Source: Eisenbergiella porci (GTDB lineage: Bacteria > Bacillota > Clostridia > Lachnospirales > Lachnospiraceae). Taken from it: 64,000 nt of DNA. Numbering within the stretch: the stretch's first letter is position 1; every line of letters starts with the position of its first letter. A program made the position numbers and the translations under genes. The stretch is taken from positions 39,233 to 103,232 of the forward strand of contig NZ_VUMI01000017.1 of assembly GCF_009696275.1 (NCBI RefSeq). Direction: 5' to 3'. Below, piece by piece: positions 42,419 to 51,237 of this stretch. The notes under the pieces are model-generated. The model saw only the letters and a program-made list of their open reading frames with translations, was not told the DNA's origin and did no database searches.

Positions 42419-43464
42419 AATTCCATATCATCCTCAACAGCAAAATCATCCAGAAACGCTTCATTGTCTTGATCCTCGGTCAGCTTGATTGCCTGCGGCT
42501 CCGTTTCGCCCATCTGCATGGGAATCAGAACCGGCAATAGATGCTTTTGCAAAAAGTCCTGATCCTCGCAGCGGTCAATGAATGTCCCGAAGGTGTTCAA
42601 AAACGGGGTATCCAACGGAGTACATATCATCAGGTCGCCGCGCTCTTTCCCCATCTTCACAATAAAAGATGCAAGATTGACCGGATCGGGGTCCAGGCAG
42701 AACGCTTCATGCAGACCGCCCTCCGCAGGGGCATACCCGATAAGAAAAGGATAGCCGCAAGCAGTATGGTTTTGCTTGGCTGCGCTGATAAGTTCAGGGG
42801 TGACAAACTTGGTGAGTTCTTCGGCAGCCTCATTCCTGACCGGCTTATCCAGAAGCCATTCTTTCAAACTTTCCGGCTTGACGATGCCACAGAAGTCATG
42901 TCGTTCCCAATGAATGTATTTGCCGGTCAACAGGCTTTCTGCATACACGGCCTGACCTCTGGCTCCATAAATACATCCAAAACCGTTACGGGCATACCAG
43001 ATGGAGTCGTCGGCAGTCATGTCCTTGCCCTTGCTGCTCACCCCAGGTTTGAGAACCAGAAATTGATTTTCGTAGTTGTACCGGCTACTATCGGGGATGC
43101 AGTCATTGATGTCCAGAGGGCGATCCGACTGGCGGATCATTTTCTGATTCTTCACCATATCATCGGATACATAGAGAATCGGGAGTTGCAGAAAAGTAGC
43201 CAGGCCAATTTCGTCCTTCATTCCCTGAGAGATGGTGTCGCCCATAACCCAGAGTTCATCGCAGCGTTCCAGCAGTTCGTGACCCATTCGCAGACCCTGT
43301 TCCCGCTGCTCCGGCACTGCGTCATTCAGATATTGCGTGAAAATCGTGTGCGGCGCCAAGGGAATCACGCCGCAGGATGCCGCATAAGCACAGTAGTCCT
43401 TTGCCTTTTCCTTGTTCTTTTCCATATCTCCCCTCAGAGGGGAAGAAATATAGACCAGCCTCAA
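42415..43464 (-). CDS. DUF7768-like (deoxyribosyltransferase-like) accessory protein, tail DMEL
   Basis: This is a 349-residue protein. The N-terminal 110 residues (RLVYISSPLRGDMEKNKEKA and later DELWVMGDTISQGMKDEI) look like the nucleoside 2-deoxyribosyltransferase-like DUF7768 domain. The rest is unrecognised, and the acidic end is FAVEDDMEL. It starts at TTG 43464 with AGGTG upstream, overlapping the coupling membrane gene by 4 bases. Enzymatic activity is not shown. Confidence 0.6.
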   Translation of the reverse strand: MRLVYISSPLRGDMEKNKEKAKDYCAYAASCGVIPLAPHTIFTQYLNDAVPEQREQGLRMGHELLERCDELWVMGDTISQGMKDEIGLATFLQLPILYVSDDMVKNQKMIRQSDRPLDINDCIPDSSRYNYENQFLVLKPGVSSKGKDMTADDSIWYARNGFGCIYGARGQAVYAESLLTGKYIHWERHDFCGIVKPESLKEWLLDKPVRNEAAEELTKFVTPELISAAKQNHTACGYPFLIGYAPAEGGLHEAFCLDPDPVNLASFIVKMGKERGDLMICTPLDTPFLNTFGTFIDRCEDQDFLQKHLLPVLIPMQMGETEPQAIKLTEDQDNEAFLDDFAVEDDMEL

Positions 43465-43574
43465 AATAACACCTACCTTTCCAAATTAAGCCCATCCACC
43501 CAACAGATGGACGGTGCAAAAGTCGATGAAAACTGCCCACCGGTCACGGAACATAGCCCACTAACCTCTGAGTT

Positions 43575-44189
43575 TCAAATTTCCAGATCTTCCTCGTCCT
43601 CTAAATCACAGGCGCTTTCCACATCGGAACCGTAATCTGTGAACGGCAAAATGTGTTCTGTGCCGTTCTCGACATTTTCCTCGGATTCATACAGCCCCAT
43701 ATCGGCAAATTCATTGTCGGAAACAAGAGTTCCGTCAACAGTACGGAACATCAGCGGCATATAGTTACTGTCCTCGTAATACAGAAACTCATTGGTCGCA
43801 TACGCCAGTTTTGCAATATCGCCGCCGTGAAAAATGAAGTACGGAATCGTTCGTTCCCCGCTGATAGCCGGATATTTTTTGAGTTCATCGAAAAACTCTT
43901 GAAGCTCTGGACAAACATAATGAACGGTCAGTTTGCCGGTTTCATTGCGGGAAATGCGTCCGATCACATCTTTCAACGCATGATCGGCAGTCAGTTGATA
44001 GCCAGCCCAGGCAACAGCCGTAATTTGGAACGGCGAAACAGCGCCATCCGTTTCCTTATAAACCTGCGTGTTATCAAAGTCGTACCGGAGCCATTGACAC
44101 TCCATATCATCATCCGCCTCTTGGCGCGGCGAAATGTCTGCTTCGATGATGAAGTGACTTCCTTCCAGGTCGAAATCCAGGATTTTCAT
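43575..44189 (-). CDS. ICE accessory protein of unknown function, tail DLEI
   Basis: This 204-residue acidic protein begins MKILDFDLEGSHFIIEADIS, with no recognised family, no membrane helix and no catalytic signature. It ends CDLEDEEDLEI, one of the recurrent D-L-E-(L/I) termini. Its gene lies in the block between the coupling protein and relaxase. Confidence 0.6.
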   Translation of the reverse strand: MKILDFDLEGSHFIIEADISPRQEADDDMECQWLRYDFDNTQVYKETDGAVSPFQITAVAWAGYQLTADHALKDVIGRISRNETGKLTVHYVCPELQEFFDELKKYPAISGERTIPYFIFHGGDIAKLAYATNEFLYYEDSNYMPLMFRTVDGTLVSDNEFADMGLYESEENVENGTEHILPFTDYGSDVESACDLEDEEDLEI

Positions 44190-44198
44190 TGTAAACTC

Positions 44199-44567
44199 CT
44201 ATCTTTCCAAGTCCAGTCCGTCCAGCTCATAGTCTGAAACAGGCGGTTCAAAGGTCGTATCATAGGTCACATCATCAAGCTGCCGGATTGCGTCCAGACG
44301 GGCCGCTGCCTGCGGATCAGTAACAAGTTCCTGTTCCAGCAGGGCGTCCGCAACGATGGCGTTGGAAACCGGATCGGTAAAACAAAGGTTCTCACCGTCC
44401 TGTGCAGCCTGTTCCATTACAGATTCCGGCAGGATTTCTTCGGCAAGGGCCTTTGGCACTTCCAGCCCACGTTTCTTTGTGCCGACGATCTCGTAAATGC
44501 CCACGGCGATCTCCCCGCAGGTGATGATGTTTCCCCAAATATCAGGATTCGGGCGTCCATCACGCAT
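44199..44567 (-). CDS. ICE accessory protein of unknown function
   Basis: This protein has about 122 residues from ATG 44567, with GGAGGGAC upstream. It is acidic, with IWGNIITCGEIAVGIYEIVG near the start and ending ELDGLDLER, close to the acidic terminus of its neighbours but with a final Arg. It overlaps the next upstream gene. No family was recognised. Confidence 0.55.
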   Translation of the reverse strand: MRDGRPNPDIWGNIITCGEIAVGIYEIVGTKKRGLEVPKALAEEILPESVMEQAAQDGENLCFTDPVSNAIVADALLEQELVTDPQAAARLDAIRQLDDVTYDTTFEPPVSDYELDGLDLER

Positions 44568-44844
44568 ACTTTGTCCCTCCATCTTCCTCATAAGGCATAT
44601 AGGCTATGACGGTGAGGTAATCCGTACCAAGGCGCCGCAAAAGAGCATCCTGATGTTCCATGACCTGATCGACGATATGCTCCGGGCAGTATTTCATCAG
44701 GTCAGCTACATATTGCCCCACATCCAAGCCAATGGGATGCGCCAGGTATTCTTCATCCGTCATGCCCTCAAGCTGCTGGTTCAGCCCGTGTTTATACATC
44801 AGGAAACGGGCGATAGCGATGGTCTGATTTCTCTTGCTGCTCAT
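44560..44844 (-). CDS. Small helical ICE protein of unknown function
   Basis: This 94-residue protein begins MSSKRNQTIAIARFLMYKHG then LEGMTDEEYLAHPIGLDVGQ. It is predicted helical with no motif. The stop overlaps the downstream start, consistent with translational coupling. No recognised family. Confidence 0.55.
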   Translation of the reverse strand: MSSKRNQTIAIARFLMYKHGLNQQLEGMTDEEYLAHPIGLDVGQYVADLMKYCPEHIVDQVMEHQDALLRRLGTDYLTVIAYMPYEEDGGTKYA

Positions 44845-44849
44845 TCTTG

Positions 44850-45533
44850 CTATCCTCCAATCTCCATTTCTTCCTGCTGGCCGAACTCCATATCAAAGTC
44901 AAACTCCATTTCCTGCTCCCGCAGCTCCGGGATAATGTCCTCGATTTTGTCAAGAATCCGTTCCACAGATTCACGGGCCTCGTTGGAAACATCCTGATCG
45001 AGTATGCTCATCTTAACCAAGCCCGCATGAAGGACCCGGAGTTCTTCTTCGGTGAACAGCGCACGTTCATCCACCAAACCGCTCCGTTTGGCGAAATCCT
45101 GTCCTGCAAATTCCTTGTTGTAAAAAATCTGGCGGGCCATCATTTCGCCGGAATCCGGGGCGGTGCGGTAGGTGGAGAACACATAGCCAAACAGATGATG
45201 TTCTTTGCAGGCGAGAGTCACGCCATTGTATTCTGCCAGCTTATAAGAGCCATTGGGAAGTTTCTCATTGGCGTCAGTATAAGGACAGTCGCGGCAGATA
45301 CCTGCTTTATTCGCTGTGTCCTGGGCCGTATCGTTGATAAGGCGAATGAGTTTGTCCTTGACTGTGACAAAGGGGTTCTGGATCACCGTATCGGCTTTGG
45401 AGAAATAGGCCACAAGCTGGTTCTTGAAATAAATATCAGCGATGTAATCGGAAGATTGGGACCGCTTCACATCAAAGCCGCGCCGGGCAAGCTGTTCAAA
45501 GAACAGCCTGTAAAAATCGGTTTTACTTCGCAA
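44850..45533 (-). CDS. ICE accessory protein with conserved cysteines, unknown function
   Basis: This is a 227-residue protein. It contains a CRDCPYT motif near residue 80 and a separate ACKEH, which may bind metal. The C-terminal part is acidic (EMEFDFDMEFGQQEEMEIGG), an extended variant of the D-M-E terminus. It starts at TTG 45533 and overlaps the upstream cysteine-rich gene. No family was recognised. Confidence 0.5.
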   Translation of the reverse strand: MRSKTDFYRLFFEQLARRGFDVKRSQSSDYIADIYFKNQLVAYFSKADTVIQNPFVTVKDKLIRLINDTAQDTANKAGICRDCPYTDANEKLPNGSYKLAEYNGVTLACKEHHLFGYVFSTYRTAPDSGEMMARQIFYNKEFAGQDFAKRSGLVDERALFTEEELRVLHAGLVKMSILDQDVSNEARESVERILDKIEDIIPELREQEMEFDFDMEFGQQEEMEIGG

Positions 45534-45873
45534 TCGGTTTCCTCCTTTCCTGATAACCTTTTCGCTTCATTACATCTTTGAGAACTTCAACGAAAGCAAA
45601 AATGCGCTCTGCCGCCGCCTGATTTTTGGGGTAAACCGCAGGCAGCGGAGGGCGCCGCTGTTTTTTCAGATCGTACCATAGACAGCCGCCGTCCCTTCGT
45701 TCAGGGAACATACAGGACGGGACAGAGGTGCGCAGGGTATAAGGGCAGTTATGGCAGGGGTGTCCTTTGGGGTATTCATATTGGTGAACCGTCAGAGGGG
45801 CAATGCCATACGAACCGCTCGGAATCGACACCGGCACACCATTTTGCTTATAGGAAGTGTTCGCTTCTATCAT
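45523..45873 (-). CDS. Cysteine-rich ICE protein of unknown function
   Basis: This 116-residue protein has four clustered cysteines (GHPCHNCPYTLRTSVPSCMF then GGCLWYD), suggesting a small zinc-binding domain. The C-terminus is basic (DVMKRKGYQERRKPIAK). It lies directly downstream of the relaxase-linked intergenic region and overlaps the next gene. Nucleic-acid binding is possible, not shown. Confidence 0.5.
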   Translation of the reverse strand: MIEANTSYKQNGVPVSIPSGSYGIAPLTVHQYEYPKGHPCHNCPYTLRTSVPSCMFPERRDGGCLWYDLKKQRRPPLPAVYPKNQAAAERIFAFVEVLKDVMKRKGYQERRKPIAK

Positions 45874-45914
45874 CCTTTCTCCTTTCTGGAACCGGGTGGC
45901 CGGTCACTTTTTGC

Positions 45915-45965
45915 TTTTCAAAATCATTTGAAAACAGAAAAAGCAGCCCCGCAGGACTGCTTTCT
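45915..45965 (-). terminator. Terminator-like hairpins downstream of the relaxase gene
   Basis: A TTTTCAAA/TTTGAAAA hairpin (45915-45934) and a CAGAAA..GCAG / CTGC..TTTCTG hairpin (45935-45965) with a minus-strand T run follow the relaxase unit. They probably separate it from the downstream accessory operon. Confidence 0.5.
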
Positions 45966-46015
45966 GTATGGCAATATCAATTTTTTCAAGGGACTTTTTC
46001 CGATAAACCTTCATC

Positions 46016-46042
46016 AGTTTTGCGGTTACAAACCGCAAAACT
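46016..46042. repeat. 27-bp perfect inverted repeat after the relaxase
   Basis: AGTTTTGCGGTT (46016-46027) is followed by ACA and its exact reverse complement (46031-46042). No T run follows on either strand, so it is not a normal terminator. It lies about 30 bases past the relaxase stop. Confidence 0.7.
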
Positions 46043-46070
46043 ACTTAAAATTGTCTTTAGCTGCGGATTA

Positions 46071-47306
46071 CTATGGTTCCAATCCCTTGTCCTTATGTCG
46101 CAGATACCACTCTTTTCGGGCTGCTTTTGACAAATCTGTACTCATCGCCTTTTGCCGGTCGTCGTATTCCATGTCAAAACTCATAGCAGCCTGCTCCAGC
46201 GCTATTAAAATTTCGCAAATCATCTGTTCGGTGAAGTAGGCTTTCCGGGCCTCTGTATATTCAAAAGACTGGACCTCACGGTCTTTGCACAGCATGGTGC
46301 GGATCACATCGAGAATTTTATTGGCGATCAGCTTATCGGCCTCTGCCACAGCCTTTTCCTGCTGTTCTTTGATGTGGGTCGGGTCGGTGTCATAGAGCAT
46401 GGCAAGGCGGGTTTTGCTCTCCACATAGTCCTGAACCAGATTGCGGATGTACTCGTTGTTTTCTTTCAGGAAGGCAACAAAGGCATCCACTTCGACCTTC
46501 ACATCCTCTGGCAGCAATTTGTAATACAGCCGTCCCTTTTTCGGCATTTTCTCCTTCAGCGCGAACAGGCGTGAGAGAAAGGGGGCAATCTTCATTGCAC
46601 CAACAACGCTGTCCAAAGGGGAAGTCCCCAGTTCATCATCCGTGATTCGCCCAAACGCTTCCCGCAGGCGGCGATATTCCTGCGGGTGAAGCTGTTCCAT
46701 ATACTTCTCAAACTCGTCGATCATTTCGTCTGTGATGGCCGACAGGTGTTCCTTGGCCTGCTGTTTGTCCTCGCAATATGCCTTGATGCGCTCGGCAAAG
46801 GTATCCCGAATGAGCTGCTTACGGATTTTATCCGGGATGCTTGGATGGACAAAGGGGACCATTGTTCGCTGATTTTTATTCCAGAACACCACATGGATGT
46901 GGGGATGACCCTTTTCGTTATGGTGGGCAGCCACCCATTGCAAATCCTGCACCCGGATTCCATTGAACTTTGCCAGGGTCAAAATGTGGCGGTCGATATA
47001 GTCCTCCCACGTCTTATGATTGGACAGCCCCAATTCGGCTGCTGTTTCCGGCGAAAAGGAAATGATCCCGCGATACATATTGACACGGCGATAGGACAAC
47101 TCCCGAACCAATCGGGCGGCTTCCTGCCAGGTATCAAACTCTTTGATCGCCCCCGGCTCCAGTTTACCGAACAGTCCGTGGCGCATTCCTTCATTCTTCA
47201 CGGCGCCGGGTCGAGTTGCAATGTAGCCGATATGTGCATAGTTGCATTTTGGCGTTTTCTGATAGTTGGGGTGCCGGTGGCGCTGCTTATAAATCAGAAT
47301 CGACAC
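46071..47306 (-). CDS. MobP-type (MobL-like) relaxase
   Basis: This protein has about 411 residues from a GTG at 47306, preceded by AAGGAGG; the longer frame to 47492 overlaps MobC. The N-terminal relaxase domain contains the metal-binding histidine cluster AHHNEKGHPHIHVVFWN (HxH type) and YRGIISFSPE. The C-terminal part is helical. It nicks oriT and leads the strand through the channel. It resembles relaxases annotated as MobL or MobP3 in clostridial ICEs. It overlaps the MobC-like gene by 20 bases. Confidence 0.85.
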   Translation of the reverse strand: MSILIYKQRHRHPNYQKTPKCNYAHIGYIATRPGAVKNEGMRHGLFGKLEPGAIKEFDTWQEAARLVRELSYRRVNMYRGIISFSPETAAELGLSNHKTWEDYIDRHILTLAKFNGIRVQDLQWVAAHHNEKGHPHIHVVFWNKNQRTMVPFVHPSIPDKIRKQLIRDTFAERIKAYCEDKQQAKEHLSAITDEMIDEFEKYMEQLHPQEYRRLREAFGRITDDELGTSPLDSVVGAMKIAPFLSRLFALKEKMPKKGRLYYKLLPEDVKVEVDAFVAFLKENNEYIRNLVQDYVESKTRLAMLYDTDPTHIKEQQEKAVAEADKLIANKILDVIRTMLCKDREVQSFEYTEARKAYFTEQMICEILIALEQAAMSFDMEYDDRQKAMSTDLSKAARKEWYLRHKDKGLEP

Positions 47307-47769
47307 GGGAACCTCCTTGCACAGCATGGATGGCTTTCCGCATTTCTTCGTCATCCATGAAAGTACGCAGCGCATCCGCGTTCTTCTGATTGGCAAACGC
47401 CAATGCCCGCTTTCGAGCCGCCGACTCAATTTTTTCAAAAGACGAATAACGGTCTTGGTCAATAAGGTCTGCGATAATGGCGATGTTGGCATAGTAACCC
47501 GCCGCCGATATGATCGTCAGGCGGTTTATCAGTCCGGCCAACCGATTTCCCAGGGCTTTGAGCTGCCCGCTGAGTTCCTGCCGGATGACCCCGTTTATCA
47601 TGTCAATATTTTCGGCGGTAGTTTCCAAATCCAGATATTCGTCAATCGCCCTGCGCACTTCTTTGGAAAAGTCCGTCCCGTTCCTGGCCGCCAGTTTATT
47701 GAGCGCCCGAATGGTATCCTTCGGCAGATGGAGCGTCTTGCGCTCTGTTTTTATGGGCGATTCCTTCAA
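47287..47769 (-). CDS. MobC-like ribbon-helix-helix mobilization protein
   Basis: This 160-residue protein has an N-terminal ribbon-helix-helix (KTLHLPKDTIRALNKLAARN then TDFSKEVRRAIDEYL). A helical middle contains NRLAGLINRLTIISAAGYY, as in MobC-type accessory factors that help the relaxase open oriT. It starts at TTG 47769 after GGGAGG and overlaps the relaxase gene. It is likely to bind the adjacent intergenic repeats. Confidence 0.75.
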   Translation of the reverse strand: MKESPIKTERKTLHLPKDTIRALNKLAARNGTDFSKEVRRAIDEYLDLETTAENIDMINGVIRQELSGQLKALGNRLAGLINRLTIISAAGYYANIAIIADLIDQDRYSSFEKIESAARKRALAFANQKNADALRTFMDDEEMRKAIHAVQGGSRVDSDL

Positions 47770-47790
47770 ATCAATCCTCCCTTCCAGCAG

Positions 47791-47814
47791 AAAAGGCGCC
47801 GGTTCATCCGGCGC
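47791..47814 (-). terminator. Terminator upstream of mobC
   Basis: A perfect 7-bp GC stem (47796-47802 with 47808-47814, loop TTCAT) is followed by CTTTTC on the minus strand. Confidence 0.6.
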
Positions 47815-48111
47815 TCTGACAAAATGCTTTTCACATTCTAACCATTCTAACGCAGAGGATGGTTAGAATCGGTGGGTAGAACGGATACAAAGTGCGGTAT
47901 GACAAAAATCACACCAAAATCAAAAAATCATACCCTTTGAAATCCTCAAAAACCCGTTGAAAGCACTGCTTTCAAGCTGTCAGCCCGCCGTCAGGTATGA
48001 CGGCTATTCCTGCCTTAACCGAGAACCGCAGGGCGTGGCCTGCGGATTCCGGTTGCGGGGCGCCCCCGCAGGGGGGCGGGCAGGTACAGATGAAAAGAAA
48101 AGTGCGGGCTG
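47815..48111. other. Candidate origin of transfer (oriT) region
   Basis: This is the only large non-coding gap next to the relaxase operon. It contains an 11-bp perfect inverted repeat (47835-47845 / 47859-47869, 13-base loop) with an extra ATTCTAAC direct copy. GGTATGA/TCATACC arms (47896-47902 / 47928-47934) enclose A-rich AAAATCA repeats. A 16-bp imperfect repeat with 13 of 16 paired (48017-48032 / 48039-48054) has GCGTGG in the loop, and a CGCCCCC hairpin lies near 48061-48079. Such clustered inverted repeats upstream of mob genes are typical of oriT. The nick site is not identified. Confidence 0.55.
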
Positions 48112-49017
48112 TCACAGTTCAAAGTCATCTTCCAGATCTTCTTGGGCGGGCGCCCACTCGGTAAAAATCTCCGCCATGATTTCGTCCTTTGTTCCTCGGA
48201 CAGAGCAGCCCTCATTGGCGTAGTCCTCCAGATTGGAGAGCCGTTCAGGGATACGGTAGAACGCAAACTGCCGTCCCGGTGTCTGAATGAACAGCCGCAT
48301 TTCATACCCGCCCTCCGGGTTCATTGCACCCATCAGTTCATCCAGGGTTCCAACCCGTTCGCAGGCTTCGTGCAGGATGGAGTGCAGCATATCCTTGGGG
48401 ATCTCCGCAGACCAGAGGGAGTAATCATCTTTCCCGTGGCAGGTGATGATGTGGGCTTGGGAAAAGGCGATCCGGTCGATTTTCTCAAGCGCCGACGATA
48501 AAAGCGCCTCATACTCAGGAGTGTGGCGGCCACAGAGTTCCATATCCACCACACCTGCCACTGCATCGGCCTCTTTCTGTGTCAGGGAAATCTCTATATT
48601 GTTTTTCTCATAAACACTTCCACTTCCGTTGAGCATAAGGGAACATTCAGCAGCAATACGGAACATTCGATAATAGTCGTCTGCCGTTTCTCCAAGCGTT
48701 TTTCCCGTAGCGTACTTTACGAAAAATGGCGCGCCGCTCCTGTTTTGACCTTTCAGCCATATATCCAAATAAATTCCCTCAGAGACCCCAAAGTTTGGGA
48801 TGCAGATAGCTTCACCAAACACCGGTAGCTCTCCGTCTACTCCACTGCTTTCATCGGAAAACAGAAAATACTCATCGGGAAGCAGCCCGTTGATTTCAAG
48901 ATGTGTTTTCAGCTTCTCAAAAGATTCTCTTGCATTAGCCATACCTATAAGTTTTGTATAGCCTTTTTCATCCGGCTTGCTCCAGAGTCCCAGATCAAAG
49001 GTTTTTATTTTTGTCAA
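48112..49017 (-). CDS. ICE accessory protein of unknown function, tail DFEL
   Basis: This 301-residue protein begins MTKIKTFDLGLWSKPDEKGY. It is soluble and mixed alpha/beta, with no recognised family. It ends AQEDLEDDFEL, with the element's acidic terminus. It starts at TTG 49017 with GAGGTGTAAC upstream. It is the gene next to the candidate oriT, transcribed toward it. Confidence 0.6.
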   Translation of the reverse strand: MTKIKTFDLGLWSKPDEKGYTKLIGMANARESFEKLKTHLEINGLLPDEYFLFSDESSGVDGELPVFGEAICIPNFGVSEGIYLDIWLKGQNRSGAPFFVKYATGKTLGETADDYYRMFRIAAECSLMLNGSGSVYEKNNIEISLTQKEADAVAGVVDMELCGRHTPEYEALLSSALEKIDRIAFSQAHIITCHGKDDYSLWSAEIPKDMLHSILHEACERVGTLDELMGAMNPEGGYEMRLFIQTPGRQFAFYRIPERLSNLEDYANEGCSVRGTKDEIMAEIFTEWAPAQEDLEDDFEL

Positions 49018-49019
49018 TG

Positions 49020-50078
49020 TTACACCTCCATACCTTGTTCCGGTTCTTCTTCGGCATCCTGCTCAAATGCAGTTTCCAGCTCCACCATACGCTGGCGGTC
49101 TAAATCCTCCACAGAACGCCCCTTCCGCATTTCCACCAGGTCGGTGTTAAAGTCGTTCAAATGCGGTACATGAACCGCGCAGGCATATCCCTGTTCGGTG
49201 TATGCCTTCATCCATTTTGCCGCTGTAAGCTGCCCCCAATTTCGCAGTTGCCCATTCTTGTCACGGGCCAGATAGTCATTGTCCACCGCAAACACCAGCC
49301 GCTTGATCTGCGGATGGCCTTCCAGATAACGGTCAATGGCTCCATTCCAAAGGCAGCCGGTAGAGATACGGTGATCTTGCGTCCAGTCACGCCCATAAAA
49401 GTCAGCGGCAATAGAAGCATGGCTCATCAGGTCGATGGGCGCCTCGGTGACAATCAGCAGATCGGTTTTGCCCTCGTGGAAGAAGGGGTAGCTTTTATCT
49501 GAGCCGGTCGCATCCATTTTGAAGGAGCTGTTATCTCTGGCCGCCCGCATGGAGCAGTACCGGGCGGTTCCTTCCGCATCGTAGCCGACAAACACGCAGT
49601 TGCCATACTTTTTTTCCTGATAAATCATCTTCCGATTCATAAAGTGGCTGACGATTTTGGGGCTGATACCCCGGACAGAAACCAGATACCAATAGGCCCG
49701 CTTCATGTTGTCTGCCTTTTCGGGCAGCACCAGCGGCTCCCGTTCCTTTTTCTCATAAGGAACCACCTGCCTGACGGATGGAGAGAACCGCTTGCCGATC
49801 AGCTTGCCCACCGCTTCGGGGAAGGACAGGTTTTCTTCCCGCATGACAAAATCAATGACGCCGCCTTTGACTCCATCATCAGGACCCGTCCATTGGAAAA
49901 AGCGATTGTTTTCAGGGAAGATGTAAAGCCCGCCGCTGTGCTTCATGTGAACCGCCTTGCGGCCTGCCTTTTCCGGCTCATATCCATAGCCACGGGCCAG
50001 AGACAGAATATCCACGCTGTTTGCCTGCCGGATTTCATCCTCCGTAAATTTCTGATACGCAGCGGCGCTTCTTCTCAT
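49020..50078 (-). CDS. DUF3991/TOPRIM primase-like protein, tail GMEV
   Basis: This is a 352-residue protein. The N-terminal DUF3991-type region (YIFPENNRFFQWTGPDDGVK then GGVIDFVMREENLSFPEAV) is followed by a TOPRIM domain with LLIVTEAPIDLMS (the Glu motif) and VFAVDNDYLARD (the D-x-D motif). Related mobile-element primases lay down primers on transferred single-stranded DNA, and some are themselves secreted. It ends EEEPEQGMEV, close to the acidic terminus seen in its neighbours. Confidence 0.8.
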   Translation of the reverse strand: MRRSAAAYQKFTEDEIRQANSVDILSLARGYGYEPEKAGRKAVHMKHSGGLYIFPENNRFFQWTGPDDGVKGGVIDFVMREENLSFPEAVGKLIGKRFSPSVRQVVPYEKKEREPLVLPEKADNMKRAYWYLVSVRGISPKIVSHFMNRKMIYQEKKYGNCVFVGYDAEGTARYCSMRAARDNSSFKMDATGSDKSYPFFHEGKTDLLIVTEAPIDLMSHASIAADFYGRDWTQDHRISTGCLWNGAIDRYLEGHPQIKRLVFAVDNDYLARDKNGQLRNWGQLTAAKWMKAYTEQGYACAVHVPHLNDFNTDLVEMRKGRSVEDLDRQRMVELETAFEQDAEEEPEQGMEV

Positions 50079-50089
50079 ACTACATCACC

Positions 50090-50680
50090 TCACAATTCCA
50101 AATCAGGCTCCTGTTCTTCGCTGCTCTCCATCACAGGCTCCTGCGTCATATCCCGATGAAAATGGTCAACGCCCGGAATCAGCGCCAGCGAAGAACCATT
50201 CTCCCAATGACAGTGTATTTGGCCGAGATCGTCAACGGAATCCACAATGCCGGTCAGTCCCACAGGCATTTCACGGCAGGGATCTTCCATCTTTTCATCC
50301 AGGACAACCTTGGTTCCGGGCTGGTAATCATGCCGGATAAACTTTGCCTGTTCGTACTGATATTCCGGCGATCTGGCAGGCGCTTTCTTTTCTCCCGGAC
50401 GGATCGGGATGCCTTCCGTATCGTAACGGGCGGGATCGGCGGCAGGAACTTCCCAGCCAAACAGGGACCCGGCCAGCATCGCTGCCGCCTGTGCCTTTGA
50501 AATACCCTCATGGGCATTAAACTGATTTGCCAGCACCTTGTTATACGCACGGTCGCCGGTGGAATAGGCACAGGGATAGTAGCCCTTTTCACCGCGCCTG
50601 ACCTCGATAAGCTGCCCGGAACCGGGAAGAACCGCATAGCAATGCTCCGGCAGGGCGGCAGAATCAAAGTTCTTCGCCAT
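50090..50680 (-). CDS. DUF4314 domain protein, tail DLEL
   Basis: This protein has about 196 residues from ATG 50680, after GGAGGCTGAC. The C-terminal DUF4314 part is GTKVVLDEKMEDPCREMPVG then GIVDSVDDLGQIHCHWENGS. The N-terminal half (about 1-105) contains CYAVLPGSGQLIEVRRGEKG and is unrecognised. It ends EEQEPDLEL. The function is unknown; it is common in clostridial ICEs. Confidence 0.7.
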   Translation of the reverse strand: MAKNFDSAALPEHCYAVLPGSGQLIEVRRGEKGYYPCAYSTGDRAYNKVLANQFNAHEGISKAQAAAMLAGSLFGWEVPAADPARYDTEGIPIRPGEKKAPARSPEYQYEQAKFIRHDYQPGTKVVLDEKMEDPCREMPVGLTGIVDSVDDLGQIHCHWENGSSLALIPGVDHFHRDMTQEPVMESSEEQEPDLEL

Positions 50681-51233
50681 AGTCAGCCTCCACTTCGTAC
50701 TCCATAGAGTCCTCCGCTTCGTCCTCATAGAACTCATCCAGGTCAAATCCGGCATTTCCGATTTCCTCGTTGCTCATGCCGAGTTCATCTCTCAAATGGC
50801 GGTACAAGTCCCATCCGGCATAGTTCTGGGCCGCCCAGGACAGCGCCTTATCCAGTATCAAACGGGTGCGATCTTCGCCCAGATTTTCCAGAGAACCGCT
50901 GCGGATGGCATTGAACTCACGGTCGGACAGGTTCAGCAGCCGGTAGGATTTCTCCAGCTTCGGCTCCTTCGCACAGTCCGGGAGCATCAGATTTTCCGTC
51001 TGCTCCACAAAGCCGTAGTCCAGATCGTTATACTGCACACTACCGGCACGGCAGGCCGCCCGGAACTGTTCAAAACCCTTCATATTGCTGAAGCCCCGAT
51101 AATCCATTCTGCCGCTGAGTATCTGGGCGCCGATGATGGTATGCAGCATTTCTTCATCCGTAGTGGCGGCCACGATCCGCATGGAACTTCGTTCCTTGCT
51201 CAGAGTGCAGCCATACAGGATAAAAACATTCAC
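50664..51233 (-). CDS. ICE accessory protein of unknown function, acidic end
   Basis: This protein has about 189 residues, beginning VNVFILYGCTLSKERSSMRI if the GTG at 51233 is used; other starts (TTG 51245, GTG 51251) are possible. The C-terminal 40 residues are strongly acidic (DEFYEDEAEDSMEYEVEADY then GEEL). It overlaps both neighbours. No family was recognised. Confidence 0.5.
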   Translation of the reverse strand: MNVFILYGCTLSKERSSMRIVAATTDEEMLHTIIGAQILSGRMDYRGFSNMKGFEQFRAACRAGSVQYNDLDYGFVEQTENLMLPDCAKEPKLEKSYRLLNLSDREFNAIRSGSLENLGEDRTRLILDKALSWAAQNYAGWDLYRHLRDELGMSNEEIGNAGFDLDEFYEDEAEDSMEYEVEADYGEEL

Positions 51234-51237
51234 TGTG

